A stretch of 64,000 nt of DNA from Actinomycetes bacterium (GTDB lineage Bacteria; Actinomycetota; Acidimicrobiia; Acidimicrobiales; Palsa-688): NCBI GenBank assembly GCA_021787035.1, contig JAJYMM010000062.1:1-64000 (forward strand), in the 5' to 3' direction. Of this stretch, positions 36,044-45,382 are shown piece by piece (position 1 is the first letter of the stretch; every line of letters starts with the position of its first letter). Position numbers and translations under genes: made by a program. The notes below the pieces were generated by a model. It was not told the DNA's origin. It saw nothing but the letters and a program-made list of their open reading frames with translations, and ran no database searches.

Positions 36044-36901
36044 TCAAGGATTGCCAACCCCCGAGGCTTGTCCTAACTTCGCGTGTTCCGAGTACATGGT
36101 GAAGACGGCGTCGATCACGTAGCGCTCGGCCACGTACCTTGTCTCTGTATGTTCGAGCGGGGCCCCGGCGCCGTCGTAAACGACCCTGCGCTCGACTATG
36201 AGCGGGGACCGCACAGGCACACGAAGTAGCTGAGCCTCCAGTTTGGTTGCCACCCGTGCCGATATCCAGCTGTTGGCCAGGCTCGGTACCCTCCCGAGGT
36301 TGATCAGGGCCTCATGGAGCGAGCTCTCTAGATCTTCGGCGAGGACGGGGGCACATTCGAGGGGGAGGACGGCGTGCTCTAGCGCCATGGGTGTGGCGTC
36401 GGCAAGTCGCAACCGGCGGATCACGACGGTACGCGCCCCCTGGTCTAGGCGAAGGGCTTCCATGTCGGCGACGGTTGCTGGCCGGAGACTTGCTTCAAGG
36501 AGGACCGAGGAGGCTGACATGCCACGTCGTCGCATGTCCTCGGTGAAGCTCATCAAAGAGCCGACGCGGCGGTGCACCGGCCGGGGTGAGACGAAGGTGC
36601 CCTGCCCACGCCGGCGCCGCACGAGCCCTTCGGCCGCAACGTTTTGGACGGCCTGGCGAGCGGTCATGCGGCTGACCCCAAACTGCTCCGCCAGTTGGAG
36701 CTCCGTTGGGACGGGGTCGCCCGGGGACAGTTGCTGGACCCGTTGGCGAAGCCAGCGCTCGATCTGTTGGTACTGGGCTTCTTTAGGGCCGTCTCTCGGG
36801 TGGCCTCGGGCTTCGCCGGAATCGGGCTTCGGAGCCGAGACGGCATCGCCGAGCGCCCCGGCCCTGTCACTGCGCATGCCCCCCTGGCCCCGCACGGCCA
36901 T
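36044..36901 (-). CDS. GntR/HutC-family regulator with UTRA domain
   Basis: A 285-residue regulator. The winged helix is YQQIERWLRQRVQQLSPGDP, VPTELQLAEQFGVSRMTARQ, AVQNVAAEGLVRRRRGQGTF; the UTRA ligand domain follows from SLMSFTEDMRRRGMSASSVL to the terminal FTMYSEHAKLG. UTRA domains bind sugar phosphates or related small molecules. ATG 36901 touches the -10 box TATACT, so ATG 36877 may be the real start. The divergent gene is the alpha-mannosidase, and an identical operator core lies at each promoter, so this protein most likely represses the mannoside operon and itself. Confidence 0.86.
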   Translation of the reverse strand: MAVRGQGGMRSDRAGALGDAVSAPKPDSGEARGHPRDGPKEAQYQQIERWLRQRVQQLSPGDPVPTELQLAEQFGVSRMTARQAVQNVAAEGLVRRRRGQGTFVSPRPVHRRVGSLMSFTEDMRRRGMSASSVLLEASLRPATVADMEALRLDQGARTVVIRRLRLADATPMALEHAVLPLECAPVLAEDLESSLHEALINLGRVPSLANSWISARVATKLEAQLLRVPVRSPLIVERRVVYDGAGAPLEHTETRYVAERYVIDAVFTMYSEHAKLGQASGVGNP

Positions 36902-36902
36902 A

Positions 36903-36910
36903 GTATAGAC
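36903..36910. promoter_or_regulatory. HutC-type operator core at the regulator's own promoter
   Basis: GTATAGAC matches the GTMTAKAC consensus known for HutC-subfamily GntR proteins. It overlaps the minus-strand TATACT -10 box of the regulator gene. The flanks TA and A also match the second copy at 37066, giving an 11-bp identity (TAGTATAGACA). Confidence 0.7.
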
Positions 36911-37039
36911 AATAAGAGGCCGGCCCGACGGCGCTTGGTTGCCGGATGCCACGGACCGTCCCCAACTAACAGGAGGAGCTGGCTGAACGCCTCATCTTGC
37001 CCTGTCGTGAGGGCAGCTCCTTCGCCCGCCAGACTCCTC

Positions 37040-37069
37040 TTGACACCCGTCGTCTTGAATTATTAGTAT
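37040..37069 (+). promoter_or_regulatory. Promoter of the mannoside operon
   Basis: TTGACA (37040-37045) and TAGTAT (37064-37069) separated by 18 bases, in an AT-rich patch 110-140 bases before the alpha-mannosidase start. The operator core at 37066-37073 overlaps the -10 box. Confidence 0.62.
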
Positions 37070-37073
37070 AGAC
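37066..37073. promoter_or_regulatory. HutC-type operator core at the mannoside promoter
   Basis: A second exact GTATAGAC within the shared TAGTATAGACA. Overlap with the -10 region predicts repression by the divergent GntR protein and release by a ligand from the pathway. Confidence 0.7.
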
Positions 37074-37180
37074 ATCGTCGCAATGTAGGTATGTCAAGAC
37101 GGGGTGCCGGCAAACCAGGAGAAAGGCCCGCTCGGGTAGTAGCAAGCGGGTTGACGCGGCTGAAGGGGGTATGAGAACTA

Positions 37181-39865
37181 GTGAGTGACGACCAGGACAG
37201 ATGGACGATTTTCGTGATCCCGTCCAGCCACAACGATATTGGCTGGGCAGGTACACCCGCCGAGGTGGCGGACCACCGCGTCAACATCATCGATTCAGCA
37301 CTCGCACTTGTCAATGACCCCGAGACCGGCTATCGCTTCTCGATGGAAACGGCACTGTACTTGCAAGAGTACCTGGACAGGAGACCGGAAAACGTCGCGT
37401 TGCTCGCCGCAGAGCTGCAGCGAGGGCGCTTAGAGTGGGGCGCCTCCTACGTCCAAACTTACGAGGGCCTGCAGACCGAAGAAGGGCTTTTGCGCCAGTT
37501 CGCCCTTGGGCGGCGGATCATCGAGGAGGCAGTGGGGTACAGGGCAGAGGGCTACTGGAACGTCGACGTAGTAGCACGAGTCCTCCAACTGCCCCAAGTG
37601 CTCTCCCACGTCGGCGTCGGCTACCTGGCCCTCTCTCGCAACCGCCCGGGCCTGTACTGGTGGGAGGCACCCGATGGGTCGAGGGTGCTCACCTTCAACT
37701 ATTGGGAGGGCGCCTACGGAAAAGCCAAGGTCTTCGACTCCTACAAGCACCACCTTTCGCCTCTCGAGTCGCGCACCGATCCGGGAGCTTCGGGAGCGCT
37801 GCCTGGGCTGGAGGCAGTGAAGGTCGCCCTCGATGCTCTTGCCGACGAGTGGTCAAAGAGGCTAGATGACTACCATTTGCCTCATTCGCTAGCCGTTGTC
37901 TTGGCAGCGGACTACACGGTCCCCGGACGCGAGATCGTAGATGTCATACGGCGCTTCAACGCGACCCCTTTTGGTGTGGGCCGGAAGTTCGAGCTTCGCC
38001 TCGGGACGGTCCGCGAGTACTTGGAGTGGGTGAAGGAGCGCTCGTCGCTTGACCGCATACCAGTCGAGCGTGGGGAGGTGCCAAACCCGTGGGTTTACCA
38101 GCAACCCGGCCACTGGGAGGTGGTTGCGAAGCTGCGTGCGGGCCAGCAGGGCCTAGTAGCCGCTGAAGCGCTTTGGTCTTTGTTGTGCCTTCGGGAAGGC
38201 AACTGGGACTCCTACCCGGCCGAGCGCCTTCGCGCCGCCTGGGAAGACGCCCTTTACCCTGACCATGGCTACGGAGGGCTCCACGGTGAGGGCACCGACG
38301 CCGTCTTCCAGGACCGGGTCAACAGGGGCGCTTTTGCGGCCCGCCGGCTCGTTTCAGAGGGTCTCGCTCGGCTCGGCGGCCCGCCAGAGGGCCGACCCGC
38401 GGACGCCGAAGAGGTCGTGGTTTTCAACCCAAACTCGTCCCCGGCGACAGATTGGGTCGAAGTGCAACTGCCGCCAGGGCCCGAAGAGGGGGCGGGCGCG
38501 CGCTCAACGAGTTCTGTGGAAGTCCGTGACGGGTGCGGTGGTTTGGTCGGCCACCAGCTCGTCGAGGCTGCGGGGAGCGGGCAGAAAGTTGCATTCCTGG
38601 CTCAGGTGCCTGCCCTCGGCTTCGCGCGCTTCAGCGTCGGCCATCTGGCTTGGCCGGTGCGTGAAAATGGGATGCAGCAAGAGGGTGACCCCGTTAGGAC
38701 TGCCGGCGAGGACATCGTATGGGAGGCGAACGGCGTCATGGCGCGGGTCGCCAGCGGCGGTCTGGCGGAGCTTCGTGTAGATGGCACCCCGCTTCTGTCG
38801 AGCGACCTTTACCTCGGGGCCGAAGTGCTGCAGCTTGCCTCGCCGGGAGTCGACGTCGGGGCCCATGAGCGAGATGACGACTACGACTGGCAGCTAGTGC
38901 GGCCCTTCCAGCCAGAGGTGGACGGCCCTGTCCGCCCGGTCGGCGGCCGGGTGGAACTCATCGAGGGCGGGCCAGTCCGTTGGGTTGTCGAGACGGTCTC
39001 GGACCACCGGCAATGCCAGGTGGCTCAGCAGTTCATCTTCTACCGTGACCTCGGACGTATAGACCTGCGCGCAAAGTTGTCGGGCTGGACAGGCGAGCAC
39101 AACAGGGAACTGCGATGGGTGTTCCCCCTTGGCCGTCGGGCCAGCGACATCCGCTACGGCGTGCCCTTCGGCCATGCCCGGATCGGTGAGGACGAGGTAC
39201 CCGAGTTTCGCGACCTGCGGCCGCGGGAGTTCTTGCGCTGGATCCTTGCCGACCAAGGTGCGGCGACCTTCGCCTTGTCCTCGCCGGTCTCGACCTTTGA
39301 CTGGGTGGAGCCGACCTCCCGAGACCGAGATAACACGTACCTGCAGCTTGTTCTCCTGGCAACCAAGCGGAGCATCCACCCCCGTGGCAACTGGTACGGC
39401 CAGGAGGGCACCCATACCTTCACTGCGAGCATCCACCCGAGGGCGGCCTCGCCCGGTGCCGCAGAGCGTGAGGCGCGCGAAGCGGGTTCTCTATGGACAA
39501 CGGTCCCGGGATGGGACGGGCGTCCCCCTATGCGTGGAGGGCGCCCTAGCGCCGATCACGCGACCATCATCCGCGGCATCCATCCAGACAATGTCGTGGT
39601 GACGGCCGTCAAGAAGCAGGAGGGCGGAGAAGCCCTCGTAGTGCGGCTCGTGGAGACCGAAGGGCGCGAGACCCCTGTCCAGCTCACGACCGCCTTCGCG
39701 TTGGAAAGCGCTTCAGGCGCCGACGGGTACGAGCGCTCTCCGGCTGCGCCTGTTGTGCAGTTCGACCCGCAAGGCACTGTCCTATTCCAACTCAGGCCCA
39801 ACCAGATAGCGACCCTGTCGCTCGTCCCAAAGGCGGCGGGCGGCGTGGTGGCGAAGTACCCGTGA
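37181..39865 (+). CDS. Alpha-mannosidase, glycoside hydrolase family 38
   Basis: An 894-residue GH38 enzyme. The zinc site starts with SSHNDIGW (H17, D19), the probable nucleophile is D129 in GYWNVDVVARV, and the middle and C-terminal beta domains follow as in class II alpha-mannosidases and MngB-type enzymes (877-residue range). It hydrolyses alpha-mannosides with retention; no signal peptide is seen, so it acts on substrate imported by the ABC system encoded downstream. GTG start. It heads the seven-gene operon under the HutC-type operator. Confidence 0.87.
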   Translation: MSDDQDRWTIFVIPSSHNDIGWAGTPAEVADHRVNIIDSALALVNDPETGYRFSMETALYLQEYLDRRPENVALLAAELQRGRLEWGASYVQTYEGLQTEEGLLRQFALGRRIIEEAVGYRAEGYWNVDVVARVLQLPQVLSHVGVGYLALSRNRPGLYWWEAPDGSRVLTFNYWEGAYGKAKVFDSYKHHLSPLESRTDPGASGALPGLEAVKVALDALADEWSKRLDDYHLPHSLAVVLAADYTVPGREIVDVIRRFNATPFGVGRKFELRLGTVREYLEWVKERSSLDRIPVERGEVPNPWVYQQPGHWEVVAKLRAGQQGLVAAEALWSLLCLREGNWDSYPAERLRAAWEDALYPDHGYGGLHGEGTDAVFQDRVNRGAFAARRLVSEGLARLGGPPEGRPADAEEVVVFNPNSSPATDWVEVQLPPGPEEGAGARSTSSVEVRDGCGGLVGHQLVEAAGSGQKVAFLAQVPALGFARFSVGHLAWPVRENGMQQEGDPVRTAGEDIVWEANGVMARVASGGLAELRVDGTPLLSSDLYLGAEVLQLASPGVDVGAHERDDDYDWQLVRPFQPEVDGPVRPVGGRVELIEGGPVRWVVETVSDHRQCQVAQQFIFYRDLGRIDLRAKLSGWTGEHNRELRWVFPLGRRASDIRYGVPFGHARIGEDEVPEFRDLRPREFLRWILADQGAATFALSSPVSTFDWVEPTSRDRDNTYLQLVLLATKRSIHPRGNWYGQEGTHTFTASIHPRAASPGAAEREAREAGSLWTTVPGWDGRPPMRGGRPSADHATIIRGIHPDNVVVTAVKKQEGGEALVVRLVETEGRETPVQLTTAFALESASGADGYERSPAAPVVQFDPQGTVLFQLRPNQIATLSLVPKAAGGVVAKYP

Positions 39866-39883
39866 CCCGCCCTCCAGGGCGGG
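39866..39883 (+). other. Intercistronic hairpin between mannosidase and binding-protein genes
   Basis: CCCGCCCT-CC-AGGGCGGG directly after the mannosidase stop. With no T-run it is more likely an mRNA-stabilising or attenuating element that lets the downstream binding protein be made in different amounts, as is common in sugar ABC operons. Confidence 0.55.
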
Positions 39884-39910
39884 CTATCCAACCATAAAGG
39901 AGACACTTTA

Positions 39911-41218
39911 ATGAAGAGCAATAGACGACCGCGCGCAATGCTCGCTGGGGCAGTCGCCACAGTCCCCACGCTTTGCTTTGCTGCGCTCGCCCCCTCGGCT
40001 TCGGCCACCACGGCGCGCGAAGCGTCGTCACCGGTGACCATCAACCTGTGGCAATGTGGAGCGGGACCAGGCGCCAATAGCTGCATGGGCGCGGCGTACC
40101 CAGGGCTCATCCAGAGGTTCGAAGCCAGCCACCCCAACATCAAGGTAAACACGCGCTACATACCGTTCGCGAACTTGGACACGGTCTTCGACGAAGCGTT
40201 TGCGGCCGGCTCCGGTCCAGATATCGTGGACGTCAACACCTCCGGTGACTACGGGCTGTTCACGTCCAAGGGCTACTTGAAGGACATCTCCCACACGATC
40301 GTGGGCCTCCCAAACGTAAAGCCATCCGACTTCTACCCAAACGAGTGGAAGGAGGTGGTCTTGCCCCAGGGCACCTTCGGGATCCCGATTGACACTGGCA
40401 CGCGCGCCCTGTTTTGGAACAAGACCCTGTTTAAGGAGGCGGGTGTCGCTCCCTTTGGCCAAACGGCTACTTGGGCCCAGGTGCTGAACGCCGCCAAGAA
40501 GGTGAGCGCCCTCGGCCATGGTATCAGCGGTTTTGAGTACGCTGGCGGCGAGAAATGGTCGATGCTCTACAACAACATCGGTCCGCTCGTCTTCCAGGCG
40601 GGAGGTCAGTTCATCAACTCCTCGGCCACAAAAGCCCTTGCTAGCTCGCCCGCCGTCGAGAAGGCGGTGGCATACTGGGACCAGTTGAGTAGCTATGGTC
40701 CGAAGTCGGACATCACCCAGGCCAACCAGTCGGTCCCAATGGAGGACTTCGCTAAAAACAAAGCTGGCATGTTTTACAACGGGTTCTGGGACATCGGGCA
40801 AATGGAGAGCGCCAACCCCAAGCTTCAATGGGGTGAGACCGAAATGAAGGACGTGAGCGTGGATTCCAACACGGGTGGGTGGATCCTGTCCGTCCCGTCG
40901 TTCACACCCAACTCGAAGATGAAGGCGATCGAGGAGTTTTACTCTTACGTCTTCGCGCCGAAAAACGAGATCGACCTAACTGGGATAATGCCAGCCGTAA
41001 AGGCTGCCACGCCCCTCGACAAGGCGATCGAGGGCCCCCAGTACCAGATCTTCTGGAATATTTTGAAGACTCACGCCCAACAGCCCCTTCCTTTGACTGC
41101 CCACATGTACCAGGAGGGGATCGACATCCTAAATGCAGTCGAGGCGACCGAGCTCGGCCGTCCGGTGAAGAGCGAGATGGAGACTCTTCAGTCCCAGCTC
41201 CAGTCGTTGCTCGGGTGA
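39911..41218 (+). CDS. ABC transporter sugar-binding protein (family 1)
   Basis: A 435-residue extracellular solute-binding protein. A Sec signal peptide (MKSNRRPRAMLAGAVATVPT, ending near APSASA) is followed by PVTINLWQCGAGPG, IQRFEASHPNIKVNTRYIPF, FAAGSGPDIVDVNTSGDYGL and TFGIPIDTGTRALFWNKTLF, the standard pattern of maltose/multiple-sugar binding proteins. The signal peptide lacks an obvious lipobox, unusual for a Gram-positive binding protein. A strong AAAGGAGA site precedes it. It should capture the mannoside for the two permeases that follow. Confidence 0.87.
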   Translation: MKSNRRPRAMLAGAVATVPTLCFAALAPSASATTAREASSPVTINLWQCGAGPGANSCMGAAYPGLIQRFEASHPNIKVNTRYIPFANLDTVFDEAFAAGSGPDIVDVNTSGDYGLFTSKGYLKDISHTIVGLPNVKPSDFYPNEWKEVVLPQGTFGIPIDTGTRALFWNKTLFKEAGVAPFGQTATWAQVLNAAKKVSALGHGISGFEYAGGEKWSMLYNNIGPLVFQAGGQFINSSATKALASSPAVEKAVAYWDQLSSYGPKSDITQANQSVPMEDFAKNKAGMFYNGFWDIGQMESANPKLQWGETEMKDVSVDSNTGGWILSVPSFTPNSKMKAIEEFYSYVFAPKNEIDLTGIMPAVKAATPLDKAIEGPQYQIFWNILKTHAQQPLPLTAHMYQEGIDILNAVEATELGRPVKSEMETLQSQLQSLLG

Positions 41219-41333
41219 AGGGCGCGCTGAGCGTGTGCTGCACGCGTTGGCTATCACGTGGCTTGCCACACGCGTCAGGACCTAGGGCCGAAATCTGGTA
41301 TTTCGCCAAAGCGGTCTAGGAGGAGCGTAACTG

Positions 41334-42353
41334 ATGCAAGGCGGTGGGCCGGCATTGGAGGACGGTGGCCAGCTGAGGGCGTCCGGCACGAGTCGTGGGG
41401 ACGACGTGAGTGCCGCGAACCGGCCGCTGTCACGCCGTGCCGGTCCACGCCCTGACCACCTGCGAGATGCGGAGGGCATGGTGGAGAAGAGGGGTCGCCG
41501 CCTGCGCTCGGGAAGCTTGGGTGCTGCTCTGGCTTGGATCGGGCCGTCGTACGCGATCTTCCTTGCGATCATGGCCTTCCCGGCCGTTTGGAACGTCGCG
41601 ATCAGCTTCTTTTCGGTGTCCTATGGACGAGACAGCTTCGTCGGCCTTGCCAATTACAGGGCAATCCTTGGGAGCGGCCAGTTTTACTCTTCGTTGTGGC
41701 TCACGCTCTACTGGACGGCGAGCGTAATGGTCGGGCAGTTCCTGGTGGGGCTCGGCCTTGCCCTACTGTTCAACCGCCCGCTCTGGGTCACGAAGTACCT
41801 GAGGCCACTTATTGTTATCCCCTGGGCACTACCTGGTATCGTCGCTGCTACCTCATGGACGTTTTTGTACTCTCAGAATGGCCTGGTCGACCAGGTCCTG
41901 AAGTCGCTCTTAGGCATAGCCCCTGCGTGGTTGTCGTCGCCAACCCTGGCCATGCCCGCAGTGATTATCGCGGGGATCTGGAAGGGAGCACCATTTTACT
42001 TCCTCATGCTGCTGGCAGGGCTACAGTCGATACCGCGCGAGCTGTTGGAAGCCGCTCAGGTCGACGGGGCGAGGCGGCTGCGCGTGTTGGTGTCTATAGA
42101 GCTTCCCTATATCGCCAACGTCCTTACTGTCACCTTGATCCTAGGGCTCATATGGACCGCCAACTACTTCGACGGTATCTATCTCATGACCCAGGGCGGC
42201 CCGATCAATGCCACGATGACGTTGCCGATCTGGATCTACAACACGGCCTTCAGTTCCTTTGACCTGAGCGAGGCATCAGCCCTGTCGGTCATCCTTCTTC
42301 TCATCGTGTTGGTCCTCGCCGTGCCAGCTCTGGGGAGGAGGGAAGCGACGTGA
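41334..42353 (+). CDS. Sugar ABC transporter permease, MalF/UgpA type
   Basis: A 339-residue permease with six or seven helices starting at LGAALAWIGPSYAIFLAIMA. The EAA loop that docks the ATPase is EAAQVDGARRLRVLVSIELP. The first 50 residues are a charged tail; ATG 41481 is an alternative start, but AGGAGGAG lies just before ATG 41334. It overlaps the next permease by 4 bases. No ATPase gene is in the operon, so a shared MsmK/MalK-type ATPase encoded elsewhere must drive it. Confidence 0.87.
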   Translation: MQGGGPALEDGGQLRASGTSRGDDVSAANRPLSRRAGPRPDHLRDAEGMVEKRGRRLRSGSLGAALAWIGPSYAIFLAIMAFPAVWNVAISFFSVSYGRDSFVGLANYRAILGSGQFYSSLWLTLYWTASVMVGQFLVGLGLALLFNRPLWVTKYLRPLIVIPWALPGIVAATSWTFLYSQNGLVDQVLKSLLGIAPAWLSSPTLAMPAVIIAGIWKGAPFYFLMLLAGLQSIPRELLEAAQVDGARRLRVLVSIELPYIANVLTVTLILGLIWTANYFDGIYLMTQGGPINATMTLPIWIYNTAFSSFDLSEASALSVILLLIVLVLAVPALGRREAT

Positions 42354-43165
42354 CGCGGAGGTTGAAGCACGTGGGGCTAAACGTCGTTGGGGCCCTCGCC
42401 ATCGTCTTTATGTTGGTACCTTTCCTCTGGACGATCCTAGAGTCCTTCCATGGCAGTGACGTTTTCGCCCCGGTCCTGTCCTTGTTTCGCCCGAGTTTGT
42501 CCAATTACCGCTACGTGCTGCTCCACACGGCCATACCTCGCGAGTTCCTAAACAGCCTCATCGCGTGTGCCTCCGCGCTCGCGGTCAGCATCCCGGTAGC
42601 CTGCATGGCGGCATACGGCTATTCCCGGCTTCGCTTTAGGGGTCGGTCCGTGCTCTTCTATGGGGTATTGATCACCCAACTGCTCCCCGCAACGGCCTTG
42701 GTGATACCTCTGTACAGGGTGTGGTCCTTGGCGCACGCCTTCAACGACTTGGTTGCGCTCGGGGTTGCATATGCGGCGGTCAATATGGCGCTCGCGATCC
42801 TGTTGATGAGGAACTTCTTTGACAATTTGCCGCGTGCCCTCGATGACGCCGCGAATATCGACGGGTGCTCTCGGTTCCAGACATTTTGGTACATCCTGCG
42901 ACCGCTGGTCATGCCGGCCGTCGCGGCGAGCGCGGTGTTTGTGTTTGTGAACGCCTGGCAGGACTACCTCCTCGCGTCCTCGCTCATAACGAATTCTGCC
43001 GACTTCACGGTCAACGTGGGCCTGTATGCCTTCGAGGGCGCTTTTACTACCGATTGGGGGGCGATCCTTGCCTCGTCGGTCCTGGTGTCGGTGCCTTCAG
43101 TGCTCATGTTCGCGTTAGCGCAGCGCTACTTCGTGCGGGTCGCGTCAGGGGGGGTAAAGGAATGA
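42350..43165 (+). CDS. Sugar ABC transporter permease, MalG/UgpE type
   Basis: A 271-residue permease with six helices. VVGALAIVFMLVPFLWTILE is the first; the EAA-like loop is DDAANIDGCSRFQTFWYILR, followed by LVMPAVAASAVFVFVNAWQD, the conserved N-x-W-x-D/E segment of MalG proteins. GTG start overlapping the first permease and ATGA overlap with the kinase gene show tight coupling. It pairs with the preceding permease to form the channel. Confidence 0.87.
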   Translation: MTRRLKHVGLNVVGALAIVFMLVPFLWTILESFHGSDVFAPVLSLFRPSLSNYRYVLLHTAIPREFLNSLIACASALAVSIPVACMAAYGYSRLRFRGRSVLFYGVLITQLLPATALVIPLYRVWSLAHAFNDLVALGVAYAAVNMALAILLMRNFFDNLPRALDDAANIDGCSRFQTFWYILRPLVMPAVAASAVFVFVNAWQDYLLASSLITNSADFTVNVGLYAFEGAFTTDWGAILASSVLVSVPSVLMFALAQRYFVRVASGGVKE

Positions 43166-44112
43166 CGCCCCAGGTCGTGCTGGTGGGCAACACCGTGGCA
43201 GACCTTTTCACCGAGGTGGGGCACTTCCCACAAGGAAGTGCCCCCGAGTTCGGTCCAGCGAGCCTTGTGGTCACCGAGCACGCCGTGCGCTTCAACGTAG
43301 GAGGCAATGCCGGGCGCGCCGCAGGCTTACTGGCGAGGTTGGGCACGAGCGTGCAGCTATTTACTCGCCTTGGCACCGATGTGTGGGGCCGGCTGCTGCG
43401 CTCCGAACTAGAGCGTGACGGCGTCGAGGTCGTGAGCAGTGGCGAGTGTGAAAGCTCCTCCAACTTCGTCGCTACCCAGGCGGATGGCAACCGGGTGTCG
43501 TTTTTCTACCCAGGAGAGCCGGACTATGGCTCTCCCTCGGTGGGCCCTGGCACGAAGTTCGTTGCCATTGCCGCGTGCCCCTTCCCGAAGCCCTCCGACA
43601 TCGAAGGGTGGTACCGAGCGGTGCTCGAGGCAAGCGTGCCCGTGCTGATCGACCCTGGGCCAGCGCTCGTCGGGCGCCCCGCTCTCAGGGACCTTGCGTC
43701 GTTGAGGGGGCCGGGCGTGTACTTGACGTTGAACTCATTCGAACTGGCGGACTTGACGGGGTGTCGCGAGCTCCGAGATGGCCTCGACAAGGCACATGAG
43801 TGCGGGTTTTCACATCTGGTCGTGAAGCTCGGCGAACGTGGCGCAGTGGTGTCGACGGCGGCCGCAGGGCGCCCAGCGCTCCTTCCGTCGTCGCCGCTGC
43901 CCCGCGTGAGTTCTACCACGGTGGGAGCTGGGGACGCATTCAATGCGGGGCTCCTCCACGGGCTTGTGAACGGCCTTGATCTTTTGCGAGCGGCGGCCCT
44001 TGGCAACCGGGTCGCCTGCACGGCTCTGTCCGCGGTCTGGGCGAGTAGCCCTCATGGGATCGATGTCCTCTCGGGCCTCGATCAAGATGTCTCACACTTA
44101 CAGGAGGTTTAG
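43162..44112 (+). CDS. PfkB-family carbohydrate kinase
   Basis: A 316-residue ribokinase-fold kinase. The opening is VVLVGNTVADLFTEVGHFPQ, the substrate-binding motif is VRFNVGGNAGRAAGLLARLG, and the ATP-site/anion-hole motif with catalytic Asp is TTVGAGDAFNAGLLHGLVNG. Substrates of the family are sugars or sugar phosphates; here a hexose or modified hexose released by the mannosidase is the likely acceptor. It overlaps the permease gene by 4 bases and precedes the SIS-domain gene. Confidence 0.85.
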   Translation: MTPQVVLVGNTVADLFTEVGHFPQGSAPEFGPASLVVTEHAVRFNVGGNAGRAAGLLARLGTSVQLFTRLGTDVWGRLLRSELERDGVEVVSSGECESSSNFVATQADGNRVSFFYPGEPDYGSPSVGPGTKFVAIAACPFPKPSDIEGWYRAVLEASVPVLIDPGPALVGRPALRDLASLRGPGVYLTLNSFELADLTGCRELRDGLDKAHECGFSHLVVKLGERGAVVSTAAAGRPALLPSSPLPRVSSTTVGAGDAFNAGLLHGLVNGLDLLRAAALGNRVACTALSAVWASSPHGIDVLSGLDQDVSHLQEV

Positions 44113-44116
44113 GATC

Positions 44117-45364
44117 ATGTCAACGGTGCCGCGTTGGGCCCAGCAGCTGATGGACCGCCACCCGGGGGCGAAGATGTCCTCGCCGGACGGCGCGGTCCCT
44201 TCTTGGTTGGTCGAAGAGACACGCCGGACCCCCTTGTGGTACATAATCAGGGAAGCCGAGGAGGTGCGCAGCGCCCACCCTTTCCTTGTCTTTGATGAGA
44301 TTGACAAGGAGCCAGCTCAATGGCAGGAGATCCTTGACACACTCGATGATGATGTGGAGCGGGTGGCCGAAGCTTTGTCGGCCAGGGACGTGCACCATGT
44401 TGTGTTCACGGGCTGTGGGTCGGCGTTCTTTACGGCGATGCACGGGGCATCTACTTTCTCCCACTACACGTCCATGCGCGCAGACGCAGTCGAGGCCTAC
44501 GAGCTGGCGCAGTACTTCCCCGACCTTGACCCTAGGCGGAGCGTGGTTGTGGCGCACTCGGGCACCGGGGGGAGCGTGGAAACGCTGGCCGCTGTGCGCG
44601 CTGCCAGAGAAAGGGGGCTATTTACCTTGGCGCTGACGAACACTGATGCCAGCCCGCTTCTTGACGAGTGCGACGAGGCGGTCGTATACCTGACGCGGCA
44701 GGGTTGCGGGCCGTGTATATCAGTGGTCAGCACGAGATTGCTTGTCCAAACCATGCTGGCGCGCAAGCTCGCAGCGCCCGAGACCGATGTCGTTCGCCTT
44801 GACCGTTCTCTGCGAGCGCTGCCGACTGCGGGACGGTGGTTCTTGGATGAGATGGCCGGCAGCGTGCAGGGTTTTGCTGAGAGGACGGCGGCTATCGAAT
44901 CCGTGTTCCTCGTCGGGTCGGGCCCCAACTACTTCAGCGCCCGTGAGGGCACGCTCAAGATCGAGGAGCAGACGGGTACAGTGGGTAAGGCCTACCGGAC
45001 GGGCGACTTCCACCACGGTGCCTTGTCCCTTCTGTCGCCCGACCGCTTGGTCGTGGCGATCGCTGCGCAAGGTGCAGCGAACGCACGGGTGGCAGACGTG
45101 CTCCGCGCCGCGAGGGCGGCGGGGGCACCGACGCTCGCGGTCGAGTACGGCGCTGAGGCCGGCCTGGCTAGTCTTGCCGATGAGGCTTGGCGCCTCGAAG
45201 GCGAGATCGACGAATATGTTGCACCGGTTCTCCTGACGCTGCCCTTCCAGCTGCTTGGTTACTTTATGGGCGTCGTAAGGGGCCGCAACCCAGATACCCT
45301 GGCGACTGACAATGAGGCTAACACGCGAGCCTGGCTCACCTCGTTCCCGCTGGGTACGCATTGA
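44117..45364 (+). CDS. SIS-domain sugar-phosphate isomerase/deaminase (GlmS-like, no glutaminase)
   Basis: A 415-residue protein with two SIS domains. The first has VVFTGCGSAFFTAMHGAS and VVVAHSGTGGSVETLAAVRA; the second has VFLVGSGPNYFSAREGTLKI, EEQTGTVGKAYRTGDFHHGA and the terminal AWLTSFPLGTH. The layout matches the isomerase half of GlmS and AgaS/FrlB-type enzymes, and the N-terminal Cys amidotransferase domain is absent. It probably isomerises or deaminates a (amino)sugar phosphate made by the PfkB kinase. The ATG has AGGAGG upstream. Confidence 0.83.
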   Translation: MSTVPRWAQQLMDRHPGAKMSSPDGAVPSWLVEETRRTPLWYIIREAEEVRSAHPFLVFDEIDKEPAQWQEILDTLDDDVERVAEALSARDVHHVVFTGCGSAFFTAMHGASTFSHYTSMRADAVEAYELAQYFPDLDPRRSVVVAHSGTGGSVETLAAVRAARERGLFTLALTNTDASPLLDECDEAVVYLTRQGCGPCISVVSTRLLVQTMLARKLAAPETDVVRLDRSLRALPTAGRWFLDEMAGSVQGFAERTAAIESVFLVGSGPNYFSAREGTLKIEEQTGTVGKAYRTGDFHHGALSLLSPDRLVVAIAAQGAANARVADVLRAARAAGAPTLAVEYGAEAGLASLADEAWRLEGEIDEYVAPVLLTLPFQLLGYFMGVVRGRNPDTLATDNEANTRAWLTSFPLGTH

Positions 45365-45382
45365 CCACCAAGGAGGGAGTAA

